DNA of 64,000 bases, from assembly GCF_010882175.1 (NCBI RefSeq), contig NZ_WKLH01000001.1, forward strand, positions 310,001 to 374,000. Reading direction: 5' to 3'. Origin of the DNA: Mangrovibacterium lignilyticum. Lineage in GTDB: Bacteria > Bacteroidota > Bacteroidia > Bacteroidales > Prolixibacteraceae. Of the stretch, positions 1-10,903 are shown one piece after another (the stretch's first letter is position 1; each line of letters opens with the position of its first letter). The position numbers and the translations under genes are program-made. The notes beneath the pieces were generated by a model. That model was not told the origin of the DNA. It ran no database searches and saw nothing but the letters and a program-made list of their open reading frames with translations.

Positions 1-1
1 T

Positions 2-298
2 CCTGAAGGCCCCCTAAGATTTACCGCTGACGCTTATTTTATTGGAAAACGAAACTCGTTAATTCAAACATCGCACGAGGATCTCGACAACCTTGCAACA
101 AGCACAATTACGACGAGCAATGAAGTAACCGAGCTGCATTCTGTTATTGACCTCAATTTCGGAGTTGAGTACCAATTTACAAATCAATTGAGCTTTTGGG
201 GACGGGCAAACAACATCACGTTTCAAAAATATGAGCTTTTCCCCGGCTACATGAATCAAGGCCTCAACCTCCTTATTGGAGCAAGTTTTTCGTTCTAA
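2..298 (+). CDS. C-terminal fragment of an outer-membrane beta-barrel protein
   Basis: The window opens inside this gene; only the last 98 codons are present and the stop is at 296-298. The translated tail alternates polar and hydrophobic residues, contains the strand-like stretch DLNFGVEYQFTNQLSFWGRA, and ends in ...GASFSF. A terminal aromatic residue is typical of barrels inserted by the BAM machinery. I infer the end of a TonB-dependent receptor or related porin-like outer-membrane protein. Substrate and family cannot be decided from this fragment. Confidence 0.6.
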   Translation, partial: PEGPLRFTADAYFIGKRNSLIQTSHEDLDNLATSTITTSNEVTELHSVIDLNFGVEYQFTNQLSFWGRANNITFQKYELFPGYMNQGLNLLIGASFSF

Positions 299-641
299 AT
301 CCGGCTATTTTGATGTTGTATAAAACACGCCAACACTGAACATTCAACGAATTGAATTAAACAGCTGATTTTCTGAAATTTAATTTTTAATTTCTTGTTG
401 AAAACTTTCGCCTTTTCGAGACAAGAACCGGTCTTATGCAGCAGTATTTTTGCTATATTTGCATGTTACTGCGGGAGATGAAACAAACGATTTGAAATTA
501 CAGAAACAATTCACCGAAATCAGGTACTTTCCCGGTAAACATTCGGTCAGCATTCCATTGAAAGCTGATGAAGTCAAAATCCAATAGGTTAGCGCCTTGA
601 TGGAATATTTAAACTTTTAGGAAGAACCAAACATTTAATAA
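299..641 (+). other. Intergenic region upstream of gyrB with a candidate promoter
   Basis: A 343-bp stretch. At 454-461 it contains TATATTTG, which fits the Bacteroidota -7 consensus TAnnTTTG, but no good TTTG -33 box is visible 19-22 bases upstream. That would give gyrB a leader of roughly 175 nt. An open stretch ending at the tag at about 584-586 could encode about 40 residues from a TTG start. It has no recognisable family and I do not call it a gene. Confidence 0.35.
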
Positions 642-2612
<1,971 letters not shown>

Positions 2613-2630
2613 TACAAATAACAAAATAAA

Positions 2631-2660
2631 AAATGTCACCTCAAAAGGGTGGCATTTTTC
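2631..2660 (+). terminator. Intrinsic terminator of gyrB
   Basis: A hairpin with arms AATGTCACC and GGTGGCATT (one G-U pair) and a short loop, followed by a T-run. It lies 20 bases after the gyrB stop and before the next gene. Confidence 0.8.
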
Positions 2661-2682
2661 ATTCGATCAAAATTAAGCGGTT

Positions 2683-3276
2683 ATGAAAATCTGTGTTTTT
2701 GCATCATCCAGTAATGCACTCGCTCAAGTGTACGTTGACGAAGCCATCAAACTGGCTCGCCTGATTGGCGAACAGGGTCAAACCCTGGTAAACGGCGCCG
2801 CCAATGTTGGTTTAATGCACGAAATGTTGGATAAAGCCAACGAAAAAGGAGCACATACCATTGGCATTATTCCTGAAAAGCTACAGGGACATAAATTGGT
2901 CTCGGAGCACGCCAAGGAGCTTTACATCACCAAAGACATGATGGAGCGAAAAGCTTTGATGCGCGAACTATCAGATGCCTTTGTTGCGCTCCCCGGTGGT
3001 TTTGGCACACTGGAGGAAATACTGGAAGTCATTACGTTGAAGCAATTGGACTATCACAACAAAGCCGTTGTATTTTTAAATACCAACGGGTTTTACGATG
3101 ACCTTTTCCGGCAGTTCGAACGATCATTCGACGAGAATTTCGCCAAACCCGCATACCGCGATTTATATTTTGTAGCGGCCAACGGTGACGACGCTATGGA
3201 ATACCTGAAAAACTACGCGCCACCCACCCCGGTAAATAAGTGGTACAAAGTACCGACTAACGGACTGCCAGAATGA
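2683..3276 (+). CDS. LOG-family (TIGR00730) Rossmann-fold nucleotide hydrolase
   Basis: A 197-residue cytoplasmic protein of the LOG family, often annotated as a lysine decarboxylase. Characterised members cleave cytokinin riboside 5'-monophosphates or other nucleoside monophosphates to the free base and ribose phosphate. The family signature PGGxGTxxE is present as LPGGFGTLEE (about 102-111), preceded by the conserved MERKALM helix with the active-site Arg. The usual N-terminal GGGxxGLMG appears as NGAANVGLM, a relaxed version. It lies downstream of gyrB behind a terminator and ends 17 bp from the convergent next gene. The physiological substrate is not deducible. Confidence 0.85.
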   Translation: MKICVFASSSNALAQVYVDEAIKLARLIGEQGQTLVNGAANVGLMHEMLDKANEKGAHTIGIIPEKLQGHKLVSEHAKELYITKDMMERKALMRELSDAFVALPGGFGTLEEILEVITLKQLDYHNKAVVFLNTNGFYDDLFRQFERSFDENFAKPAYRDLYFVAANGDDAMEYLKNYAPPTPVNKWYKVPTNGLPE

Positions 3277-3293
3277 ACCTTACTCCATGCTTT

Positions 3294-4328
3294 TTAGAAC
3301 AACTCCAAGGCAAAAGCCAGCTTTCTGTGATTCCCGGCAGGATTCCAACTAATGAAGCCTGGCATGTTCTGCTTTCGCACTGCTTTGATTTGTTGCGCTA
3401 TTTGTTCGGGAGAATAGGAAAAACCCTGAATCATTGGAATTATTTGGCAATCAGTAGTGATCTTGGCAACAGCTTCGCGGTAACCCATACTGATTATTTC
3501 AAACGGATGTTCTTCCGGCCTGGCAAAACCCATAGTGCCACCGTAAAAATGAGAAGGATAAAGCATAGGATAGATCCTATCCGCATAGTGTTGAAGCGTT
3601 TCGATACGTTGCCCCACATTCGATTTATAATGAGACCAAGCCGAGTAACCAAAGACCTGCAGCCCAAGCTGCACATTTGCCCCCTTCAGTATTCTCTGTA
3701 CCAACTGTGCAACGCGGTCAATCCGATCGCACCTGTCATCTTCCTTTCCAAAACCAGGTAGGTCCGGATACCGGATGTAATCCAGAACAATTTCATCAAA
3801 ACCGAATTTAGCCTCTTGGGAAAGCAGCTCGAGATCATAATCGACAACATCGTCGTCTCCCATATCCACCCAATACTGGTTATGCCCAATAGCCAAACCA
3901 AACTCGGGAACGCCTTTATAAAGGGCTTTATCAACAAACATGGTATGACGGGCAATAATCCGTATATAGCGCTTATGGGATTCACTAACTAAATAGTCCA
4001 AATCCAGGCTTCGCTTATGCCCATCGATCGTACTGACCTGGGCCCCTATTCTAAGTGCCAATTCAGATTCAGGTTGATAAAAAAGCTCACCGAGTGCATT
4101 TTTCACATCAATCATCAATGTATTCAGCTTATTAGCGACCAGGAAATCGACAACCTTCTGGATTCGTGTGCGGGTTACTCCCTTCCAACCAGGTAAATAA
4201 ATACCTCTTACCTGGATATCAGTCAGCAATCCTAAATCCTTTGCCCAAGTTGGTATCGGCATCAGAATGCTCCCTCCCACTGAATATCCCAATAATCTTA
4301 ATGTTTCCCTGCGCGAAATACGACTCAT
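3294..4328 (-). CDS. Tat-exported putative glycoside hydrolase (DUF4015-like)
   Basis: A 344-residue protein whose N-terminus SRRETLRLLG is a twin-arginine (Tat) export signal followed by a hydrophobic stretch, so it is probably exported folded. The body has the layout of the DUF4015 putative glycosidase TIM barrel: VRGIYLPGWKG (about 40-50), a buried IDVKNALG (about 73-80, possible catalytic Asp), and FDEIVLDYIRYPD (about 177-189, acidic residues at strand ends). Substrate unknown. It converges on the LOG gene and faces an intergenic region shared with the M64 peptidase, which has the same orientation. Confidence 0.75.
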   Translation of the reverse strand: MSRISRRETLRLLGYSVGGSILMPIPTWAKDLGLLTDIQVRGIYLPGWKGVTRTRIQKVVDFLVANKLNTLMIDVKNALGELFYQPESELALRIGAQVSTIDGHKRSLDLDYLVSESHKRYIRIIARHTMFVDKALYKGVPEFGLAIGHNQYWVDMGDDDVVDYDLELLSQEAKFGFDEIVLDYIRYPDLPGFGKEDDRCDRIDRVAQLVQRILKGANVQLGLQVFGYSAWSHYKSNVGQRIETLQHYADRIYPMLYPSHFYGGTMGFARPEEHPFEIISMGYREAVAKITTDCQIIPMIQGFSYSPEQIAQQIKAVRKQNMPGFISWNPAGNHRKLAFALELF

Positions 4329-4495
4329 CTTATTAAAAGATTGACCTAATTAAAATTACTATTTTTTTCGTTCATTGCAGCCATATTTCCAGAAAGAGAA
4401 GTAGCGCCATTTGAGGAGTAATGCGCTTTACGCGAGCTAAAATCTAAATCCCGCTCAGCTCGGAAATTTGAAACCTGGAATTGGTAAACCTCTCA

Positions 4496-5773
4496 CTATT
4501 CGCAATACGAACGAATTGTTTCCTCAATAGCTTTCGAGCATACCGGGCAAAAACCTACTGCTTCATTCGTTTTCATGCGGCAGTCCACCACCGGGCTGTA
4601 GATCCCTTTCGCTGTATATCCCCCTCCTTCAAACAATCCAACTTTCTGATCATACTTTGCAGTACGAGGCGTTGGCTGAGGAGTACCTTCGTCGATCATG
4701 TCCTTCCACTTGGCATCAAAGTCAACCAACGTTGTAATATTGGGCTCCCAAGGTTCAACCTTTAAATTGTAAAACTCTTCATACGAGACCTGCGAAGAAT
4801 AATACTCATCGGCTAGTCCGGCAAAACCATGCCCAAACTCGTGCACAAAAACCTGCGGAGAACGTTCATTATCAACCGTCGTTAAATTCAGGTAATTATA
4901 GAAACCACCACCACCGTACTTCTCCGAATTAACCAGTACATAGACCTGATCGTATGTAGCTCCTGCTGCTGCATCATGAATCGATTTTAAATCTCTTGTT
5001 GTCAGATAACGCTCCGAATCGAAGGTGTAAAAATTAGAGTTGAATACCGTATTTTTATAAATTCCATCCCCCGGAATATCGGTTCCTGACTCAGCAGAGG
5101 GAACTAAAACTGCGTAAAAGTTGAAGTCACCTTTATGCTGATCATATGGAGGCATGCTGAACAGGTAATCAGTCAATCGCTTAATGTCTTTTTGAAATTT
5201 ATCCATCTCGCTTTTGGTATATCCTTCCGGCACAAAAACCAGGTCGACCTTATTTTCGGGCTTGCCGTTTTCCAAAATAGTTTCGACCGGATAATCGGGT
5301 GCCTCTTCCTCAACTATGAAATAGTCGTCCGGATCAATTTCGGTTTGAAGTAATTCTTCATACCCGCCTTCCCAGGTCCGTCGTTCAACAACCAGCTTTA
5401 CCTTCTTTTTGGGGTAAGGCATCAACATTACCTGGTAATAACTTCGTTTAATTTTTTTTGCCTCCGGAGTCGTTTGCCATTCCTGAAATAACGAACTAAA
5501 CCCCCTGGAGAAAATCACGTCCCCTCCTTTTTCGTCGATGAGCTGGCAACGGAAGTTTCCGTAATTCTTTTCATCAACCAAATTTGTTCTGGATCCGGCC
5601 CAGGGACCTTGTTTTTTCATCTGCTCAAAAAATAATTCGGTATTGTCTGCATCGCCGGCTAAAGTGAAATCAACCCGCAATGTTCTGGGTTCAAAGTATT
5701 TTTGGAATGAAACCTGCGCCTTTGTCATTACCGGAAAAGCAAGAACAAGCAATATCAAGGAGAATCGTATCAT
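4496..5773 (-). CDS. Secreted M64-family (IgA peptidase-like) metallopeptidase
   Basis: A 425-residue exported zinc peptidase. The N-terminus (IRFSLILLVLAFPVMTKAQ) is a signal peptide with cleavage after AQ. The zinc site HEFGHGFAGLADE lies near residue 310 and matches HExxHxxGxxxDE of peptidase family M64; an N-terminal M64-type beta domain precedes it. Four Cys lie in the last 45 residues (DCRMKT, FCPVCSKA, YCE), possibly forming disulfides. M64 founders cleave IgA, but homologues are widespread in environmental Bacteroidota, so IgA cleavage should not be assumed here. Confidence 0.85.
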   Translation of the reverse strand: MIRFSLILLVLAFPVMTKAQVSFQKYFEPRTLRVDFTLAGDADNTELFFEQMKKQGPWAGSRTNLVDEKNYGNFRCQLIDEKGGDVIFSRGFSSLFQEWQTTPEAKKIKRSYYQVMLMPYPKKKVKLVVERRTWEGGYEELLQTEIDPDDYFIVEEEAPDYPVETILENGKPENKVDLVFVPEGYTKSEMDKFQKDIKRLTDYLFSMPPYDQHKGDFNFYAVLVPSAESGTDIPGDGIYKNTVFNSNFYTFDSERYLTTRDLKSIHDAAAGATYDQVYVLVNSEKYGGGGFYNYLNLTTVDNERSPQVFVHEFGHGFAGLADEYYSSQVSYEEFYNLKVEPWEPNITTLVDFDAKWKDMIDEGTPQPTPRTAKYDQKVGLFEGGGYTAKGIYSPVVDCRMKTNEAVGFCPVCSKAIEETIRSYCE

Positions 5774-5845
5774 AATCTCGTGTTTTTATTAATTTTGAGC
5801 TTTTAAAATACCTACAAATAATTGATTTAAGCAAAGGCAAAAATC

Positions 5846-7117
5846 ATGAAACAGTTTCAGAATTGGATTTTTTCAATTTTCTCGGAGATGGGGACTCCCC
5901 AACAATCGGCCACTATTTTATCGGTGTCCATTGCAGTACTTCTGTTATTAGTCGTTGCAATCCTTGCGCAACTGCTAACCAGAACAATTCTGCTTTCGCT
6001 AATTCACCGCTTTGTCCAAAAAACAAAAACAGAATGGGATGATTTTCTAATTAAGCGAAAGTTCTTTAGTGCTTTGGCACATATTCCTTCTGCATTAATT
6101 GTCTATGCCGCTCACGATTTCTCAGATATCGAAATCGTCACCGACATATTGAGCATCATATCCGAGGTCTACTTTGTAATCATCTTCGCGATGTCGTTTC
6201 TTCGGGCATCAAACGCAGCCAACGATATTTATCAGACAACACCTTACGCCGCAACCCGATCCATTAAAGGCTATATACAGTTGTTGCAGATTGTGATCAT
6301 CTTCTTAGCAGTCATTTTCGGTATTTCTATTCTGATCAACGAGTCACCCCTCGGTATTTTTGCGGGTTTAGGAGCCATGGCGGCCGTGTTGCTGTTAATT
6401 TTTAAAGATTCAATTTTGGGATTTGTTGCCAGTATCCAGCTTTCCGCCAATAAAATGTTGAAACCCGGCGACTGGATTGAGATGCGCAGTCACAACGCTG
6501 ATGGAACAGTGATCGACATTACTCTGAATACAGTAAAAGTGCAAAACTGGGATAAAACCATCACGACCATTCCGACTTACGCCCTGGTATCCGAATCCTT
6601 CAACAATTGGGCAGGGATGGAAGAATCAGGTGGTCGGCGTATTAAGCGCTCCATCAACCTTGACATGAAAAGTGTTCGATTTTGCGATGCAGCAATGCTT
6701 GAAAGACTCAGCCATTTTTACCTTTTAAAAGATTACATAAAAACCAAACAGGAAGACATCCAGGCTTTCAATAAAAAATTAAAAATTGAAGAAGGTGACA
6801 CTTACAATGGCAGACGACAAACCAACCTCGGAATTTTTCGTCATTATATGGAAGCGTATCTCAAGCAGAATCCCAATATTCATCAAGATATGACCTTTCT
6901 TGTTCGCCATTTGCAACCGACAGAATTGGGACTTCCGATTGAAATTTATGTCTTTAGCAAAGACCAGATTTGGGCCAATTATGAAGGTATTCAGGCAGAC
7001 ATATTTGACCACGTTTTAGCGATCCTGCCTGAGTTTGGATTACAGGTTTTCCAGAACCCGAGCGGTCATGATGTGAATGAGTTGGGGAAGAATCTGGCAT
7101 TCATTCAGCATAAATAA
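5846..7117 (+). CDS. Mechanosensitive channel, YbdG/MscM-like MscS family
   Basis: A 423-residue inner-membrane protein with four or five hydrophobic helices in the first 190 residues, then the MscS pore-lining helix and beta domain. The stretch from GLGAMAAVLLL (about 170) through SANKMLKPGDWIEM, TVKVQNWDKTITTIPTYAL and SGGRRIKRSI closely resembles E. coli YbdG as I recall it, and the total length is also close to YbdG (415). Expected role: release of solutes on hypo-osmotic shock and osmolyte sensing. It is divergent from the M64 gene. A TAATTTTG box at 5790-5797 could be its -7 element, though a -33 box is not evident. Confidence 0.9.
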   Translation: MKQFQNWIFSIFSEMGTPQQSATILSVSIAVLLLLVVAILAQLLTRTILLSLIHRFVQKTKTEWDDFLIKRKFFSALAHIPSALIVYAAHDFSDIEIVTDILSIISEVYFVIIFAMSFLRASNAANDIYQTTPYAATRSIKGYIQLLQIVIIFLAVIFGISILINESPLGIFAGLGAMAAVLLLIFKDSILGFVASIQLSANKMLKPGDWIEMRSHNADGTVIDITLNTVKVQNWDKTITTIPTYALVSESFNNWAGMEESGGRRIKRSINLDMKSVRFCDAAMLERLSHFYLLKDYIKTKQEDIQAFNKKLKIEEGDTYNGRRQTNLGIFRHYMEAYLKQNPNIHQDMTFLVRHLQPTELGLPIEIYVFSKDQIWANYEGIQADIFDHVLAILPEFGLQVFQNPSGHDVNELGKNLAFIQHK

Positions 7118-7183
7118 CCTGACGACACCTTCTATTTTGATCTGAACAGAGAAATTATCATTTACATTTCAATAAAATTATTC

Positions 7184-7191
7184 TACATTTG
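7184..7191 (+). promoter_or_regulatory. Candidate -7 box for the first Lrp-family gene
   Basis: TACATTTG fits TAnnTTTG. It would start a leader of about 150 nt before the ATG at 7349. That leader is very AT-rich and holds short inverted repeats such as AATAATT/AATTATT near 7260, which could be autoregulatory sites. Confidence 0.45.
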
Positions 7192-7348
7192 CGCCCGCTA
7201 AAATGAGAATTTAGTTTTTCATTTCTTAATTTATTCAACACATTAGATTACAATTAAAGGAATAATTGATAAAATTATTTAGCATTTATCGTATTTTTAT
7301 ACTTACAAATTTCAATTTCTTATAAAAGAAACTTATTAAAATTTCACG

Positions 7349-7828
7349 ATGAATCAAGATTATATTGAACCCCTACCACAGATTGATGAACTGGATGAAA
7401 AAATCCTGCGACTTATTACCAAGAACGCTCGTATTCCATTTTTAGAGGTTGCCCGGGAATGTGGAGTTTCCGGTGCTGCAATTCACCAACGCGTTCAACG
7501 CTTGTTAAACCTGGGGGTTGTTTCAGGAAGCGAATTCATTGTAAACCCGTCCAAATTGGGATACAATACATGCGCCTATATGGGCGTGTATCTTGAAAAA
7601 GCAAAATACCACACGGAGGTAGCAAAAGCACTTCGAAACATCCCAGAAGTCGTTGAATGTCACTACACAACAGGTCAGTATGCGATTTTCGTCAAAATTC
7701 AGACTAAAACAAACAAACATCTGAAGAAATTAATCGACGAAGCATTTCAGGAAATTGAAGGCATTGCCCGCACTGAAACTTTCATTTCGTTGGAAATGGA
7801 TTTCAAACGTCAAGTCGCTATTAAGTAG
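7349..7828 (+). CDS. Lrp/AsnC-family transcriptional regulator (copy 1)
   Basis: A 159-residue regulator with an N-terminal winged helix-turn-helix (DELDEKILRLITKNARIPF, then GVSGAAIHQRVQRL) and a C-terminal RAM ligand-binding domain (ECHYTTGQYAIFVK). Family members are octameric DNA-bending regulators that usually bind amino acids. It is a clear paralogue of the gene at 9636: TKNARIPF, ECHYTTGQYAIFVK and TETFISLE are shared. The two copies flank the ammonium transporter, so control of nitrogen uptake is a reasonable inference. A strong terminator follows. Confidence 0.92.
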   Translation: MNQDYIEPLPQIDELDEKILRLITKNARIPFLEVARECGVSGAAIHQRVQRLLNLGVVSGSEFIVNPSKLGYNTCAYMGVYLEKAKYHTEVAKALRNIPEVVECHYTTGQYAIFVKIQTKTNKHLKKLIDEAFQEIEGIARTETFISLEMDFKRQVAIK

Positions 7829-7851
7829 TATCAAGTTTTACTCCATATAAA

Positions 7852-7880
7852 AAACGCTCAGGTTTCTGAGCGTTTTTTTT
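7852..7880 (+). terminator. Intrinsic terminator of Lrp copy 1
   Basis: A perfect hairpin AACGCTCAG-gttt-CTGAGCGTT (the arms run into the loop) followed by T8. Confidence 0.85.
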
Positions 7881-7899
7881 GTACCCCAAAGTTTAGAGC

Positions 7900-7930
7900 A
7901 AAAAAAACTCCCCGGAGACAAGGGGAGTTT
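7900..7930 (-). terminator. Intrinsic terminator of amt
   Basis: Read on the minus strand, arms AAACTCCCC and GGGGAGTTT are followed by a run of eight T. It lies 24 bp beyond the amt stop and is separate from the oppositely oriented terminator at 7852. Confidence 0.85.
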
Positions 7931-7953
7931 CGAGCATATAAAAGAGCGACCCG

Positions 7954-9294
7954 TTAAAGCTTACTGTCGCTTTTATATTCAAAATCATACGATTCATTGT
8001 GCTGACTAATATCCAAGCCTACCTTTTCGGCTTGCGGAGAAACGCGCAATGAAACAATCATATCCGTAATTTTATACATTAGCATTGAACCACCAAAAGT
8101 AAACACACCTACGATAACCAAAGCCAGTAAATGGAAAAGGAAAGTAGTTGGATCACCATGGATTAAACCGACGTCTTGTGCGAAAACAGATGTCAATAGC
8201 ATACCTACAATACCACCCATACCATGAGCCGGGAAAACGTCAAGCGTATCATCCAGGCGTGTTTTCGAACGAAGCTCAATCGCAATGTTACTGACAATAG
8301 CAGCAGCTACACCAATAAACAAACTTGAACCTACATTCACAAAACCAGCAGCAGGGGTAATGGCGACCAAACCAACAACCAAACCAATTGCGGCTCCCAT
8401 TCCAGTTGGCTTTTTACCTTTAGCCATATCGTAAAAGAGATAAGCCAACATGGCTGCGGCCGAAGCAGTATTTGTATTCATCAGTGCCAACGCAGCTGTT
8501 GAATTAGCTCCCAATGCTGATCCGGCATTAAAACCAAACCAACCGAACCATAGCATCCCTGCACCCAATAAGACAAAAGGAATATTAGCGGGCTTCATCT
8601 CAGTTCCGAAATCTTTTCTTTTTCCCAAAAAGATCGCACCCGCAAGTGCAGCGAAACCGGCAGACATATGTACTACTGTACCCCCTGCAAAGTCAAGCAC
8701 ACCCCAATTTCTCAGGAAGCCATTCGGATGCCATGTCCAATGACAAAGCGGAGCATATATAAATACGGTAAATAAAACCATGAATAACATGTAGGCACGG
8801 AAACGTACCCGCCCGGCGAAAGAACCTGTGATTAGGGCAGGAGTAATAATCGCGAACTTCAACTGAAACATGGCAAACAAGGCCAATGGAATCGTTGGAC
8901 TAAGGTTTGGATCGGTTGCCCCACAAACGTTGTGAAACAGAAAAAACGTGGCTGGATTTCCGAAAAGACCATACCCTTCCGGACCAATACTATCACCAAA
9001 AGCCAAGCTGAAACCGACTAAAACCCAAACAACACTAATAACGCCCATTGCAATATAACTTTGCAACATCGTCGATAAAATGTTTTTGGGATTAACCATT
9101 CCCCCGTAAAAGAAAGCAAGTCCGGGAGTCATCAATAATACCAAGGCAGTAGCCGTCAACATCCAGGCAACATCACCAGGTACAATGTTTGGATCATCAA
9201 GACCTCCAAACCCACTGGGCACAAATACACCGGCTATACTGACGACAATCAATAGCAATAGAATGAAAAGCCAACTTAGATTAGCATTTTTCAT
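7954..9294 (-). CDS. amt: Ammonium transporter, Amt/MEP/Rh family
   Basis: A 446-residue polytopic membrane protein, a trimeric ammonium channel or transporter. The N-terminal hydrophobic stretch and about 11 helices fit the family. The twin-histidine pore signature is present as VVHMSAG (His about 207) and FPAHGMGG (His about 355). Further family motifs are FYGGMVNPKN, WFGFNAGSALGAN and the terminal DDTLDVFPAHG block. No glnK/glnB lies next to it, unlike many bacterial amt operons. Instead two Lrp/AsnC paralogues flank it, one convergent and one divergent, sharing the upstream region that holds its promoter. Confidence 0.95.
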   Translation of the reverse strand: MKNANLSWLFILLLLIVVSIAGVFVPSGFGGLDDPNIVPGDVAWMLTATALVLLMTPGLAFFYGGMVNPKNILSTMLQSYIAMGVISVVWVLVGFSLAFGDSIGPEGYGLFGNPATFFLFHNVCGATDPNLSPTIPLALFAMFQLKFAIITPALITGSFAGRVRFRAYMLFMVLFTVFIYAPLCHWTWHPNGFLRNWGVLDFAGGTVVHMSAGFAALAGAIFLGKRKDFGTEMKPANIPFVLLGAGMLWFGWFGFNAGSALGANSTAALALMNTNTASAAAMLAYLFYDMAKGKKPTGMGAAIGLVVGLVAITPAAGFVNVGSSLFIGVAAAIVSNIAIELRSKTRLDDTLDVFPAHGMGGIVGMLLTSVFAQDVGLIHGDPTTFLFHLLALVIVGVFTFGGSMLMYKITDMIVSLRVSPQAEKVGLDISQHNESYDFEYKSDSKL

Positions 9295-9384
9295 AATGTC
9301 AAATAGTTAAGAATCCTACAATTTTTAGAAAGAAGCTCAAATTGAATATCTTCAGCCAATATCAATTTGACACTTTTACGAATG

Positions 9385-9414
9385 CAAAAATAGCATTTCA
9401 AAACTAAAATCAAA
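9385..9414 (-). promoter_or_regulatory. Promoter of amt
   Basis: On the minus strand a TTTG (9411-9414) is followed after 18 bases by TATTTTTG (9385-9392). This matches the Bacteroidota pattern TTTG-N18-21-TAnnTTTG. The leader to the amt ATG would be about 85 nt. Confidence 0.55.
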
Positions 9415-9533
9415 ACTTGAACTACTATCTGAAAGGATTATTTCTGATTTTTGTCACATTCTTAACAATGTTTCAAAAGCCGCGCCTCATAAACACCTAT
9501 ATATGAATGATATGAAAAAAATTACCTCATTTT

Positions 9534-9560
9534 TAAACTTTCAATCAAAATGAAAGTTTA
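9534..9560. promoter_or_regulatory. Perfect 10-bp inverted repeat between amt and Lrp copy 2
   Basis: TAAACTTTCA and TGAAAGTTTA are perfect inverted arms separated by 7 bases. The site lies 75 bp before the Lrp copy 2 start and about 120 bp from the proposed amt -33 box. It is not followed by a T-run, so a protein-binding site (for example an Lrp operator) is more likely than a terminator. This is inferred from position only. Confidence 0.45.
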
Positions 9561-9635
9561 TCAACAGAAATAATTTCCATTTGCTAAATAATTCTTATTT
9601 TTAACCCATCACATGAACCTCGATTTTTTTACATT

Positions 9636-10103
9636 ATGACATTAAGAAACAATCTGGATCAAATAGACTTACACATTCTTGACATTATAACCAAGAATGC
9701 CCGTATTCCTTTTAAAGATGTAGCAGCAGAAGTTGGCGTATCTAGAGCCGCCGTTCACCAACGTGTCAACCGCATGATTGAGATGAGCGTCATTACCGGC
9801 TCCGGTTATCATATCGACCCCAAAAAAGTGGATTATAAAACATGCACTTACGTCGGTGTTTTCCTCGAAAAAGGTGGATATTATGAAGATGTAGCGTCAA
9901 TGCTTCAAGCAATTCCCGAAATTGTTGAATGCCATTACACGACAGGTCAATATGCCATTTTCGTTAAGGTATACGCACGCGACAATGAGCACTTAAAAGA
10001 AATCCTGAGCGATAAAGTTCAAAAAATATCAGGTGTATCCAGCACCGAAACTTTTATTTCGCTCGAAGAAACTTTCAAACGTCAGGTGCCGATCACTTAT
10101 TAA
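9636..10103 (+). CDS. Lrp/AsnC-family transcriptional regulator (copy 2)
   Basis: A 155-residue paralogue of the regulator at 7349, with the same order: winged HTH (LDQIDLHILDIITKNARIPF, VSRAAVHQRVNRM), then RAM domain (ECHYTTGQYAIFVKV) and a TETFISLE tail. It is divergent from amt and shares its 340-bp upstream region with that gene, including the inverted repeat at 9534. Its last 11 bp overlap the 3' end of the convergent rlmB. It is the better candidate for direct amt control because of the shared promoter region. Confidence 0.92.
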   Translation: MTLRNNLDQIDLHILDIITKNARIPFKDVAAEVGVSRAAVHQRVNRMIEMSVITGSGYHIDPKKVDYKTCTYVGVFLEKGGYYEDVASMLQAIPEIVECHYTTGQYAIFVKVYARDNEHLKEILSDKVQKISGVSSTETFISLEETFKRQVPITY

Positions 10104-10854
10104 GATCGGCCCGCTGCCGGACAACTTCATAAACCAGAAGACCGGCAGCAACTGATACGTTTAGCGATTGAATCTTACCCAAAATCGGAATTTGTACCCG
10201 ATCATCTGCCAAATCCAAAATCTGCCAGTCAATGCCGAACTCCTCCGAGCCCATAACAATGGCAACTGGTCCGGAATAATCTGTTTTAACATAATTCTCG
10301 GAAGACTTTTCAGTAGCTGCAATAATCTTCAATCCCGATTGTTGCAGAAATAAAATTGACTTTTTCAAATCCTTGGTGCGACAAACCGGTACAAGGTGTA
10401 AAGCCCCTGCCGAGGTTTTTACGGCATCTGCATTAATTCGGGCCGCTCCTCTATCAGGCACCAAAACGGCATCAACACCGGCACATTCAGCCGTACGAAC
10501 AATCGCTCCGAAGTTGCGCACATCAGTCACCTGATCCAACACCAGAATGGTTGGAATTTTACCTTCTTCGAAAAGCGTCGGCAAATAATTCTCAATATCA
10601 TAAAAGGTTACCGGCGACACAAAAGCGATGACACCCTGGTGATTTTTCCGGGTAATACGGTTCAATTTTTCAATCGGAACGTATTGAAAAGGAATGTCAT
10701 GCTGACGGATCAGATCGAAAGCTTCTTTGAACAAGTCGCTTCTCTCCCCCTTCTGCAACAACACTTTGTCAATTTCTTTACCTGAATTGATGGCTTCGAT
10801 GACGGCACGAATGCCGAAAATCATATCGTCTGATTTTTGTTTTGCGTCTTTCAT
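10093..10854 (-). CDS. rlmB: 23S rRNA (guanosine-2'-O-)-methyltransferase RlmB (SpoU/TrmH family)
   Basis: A 253-residue SPOUT-class RNA 2'-O-methyltransferase. The N-terminal substrate-binding domain (IFGIRAVIEAINSGKEIDKV) is followed by the knotted catalytic domain. SPOUT motif 1 is LDQVTDVRNFGAIVRTAEC, motif 2 is AIVMGSEEFGI (about 211-221), and motif 3 is QIPILGKIQSLNVSVAAGLL. Family members methylate G2251 of 23S rRNA or related tRNA/rRNA sites. The 3' end overlaps Lrp copy 2 by 11 bp. The start at 10854 gives the expected family length. Confidence 0.9.
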   Translation of the reverse strand: MKDAKQKSDDMIFGIRAVIEAINSGKEIDKVLLQKGERSDLFKEAFDLIRQHDIPFQYVPIEKLNRITRKNHQGVIAFVSPVTFYDIENYLPTLFEEGKIPTILVLDQVTDVRNFGAIVRTAECAGVDAVLVPDRGAARINADAVKTSAGALHLVPVCRTKDLKKSILFLQQSGLKIIAATEKSSENYVKTDYSGPVAIVMGSEEFGIDWQILDLADDRVQIPILGKIQSLNVSVAAGLLVYEVVRQRADLNK

Positions 10855-10903
10855 TTAATTTTGTTCTGTTTTGATTTGCCGGTGTATTTTATTTCTGCCC
10901 GAA

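Noticed and set aside
2683-3276. Lysine decarboxylase annotation for the LOG-family gene
   Set aside because: PGGxGTxxE is the LOG nucleotide hydrolase signature; there is no PLP-binding lysine motif.
3273-3761. Plus-strand open frame of 162 codons opposite the putative glycosidase
   Set aside because: It is the shadow of the minus-strand gene, which has a Tat signal and family motifs.
4496-5773. Immunoglobulin-cleaving virulence factor
   Set aside because: The M64 fold alone does not imply IgA cleavage, and the rest of the window suggests a free-living polysaccharide degrader.
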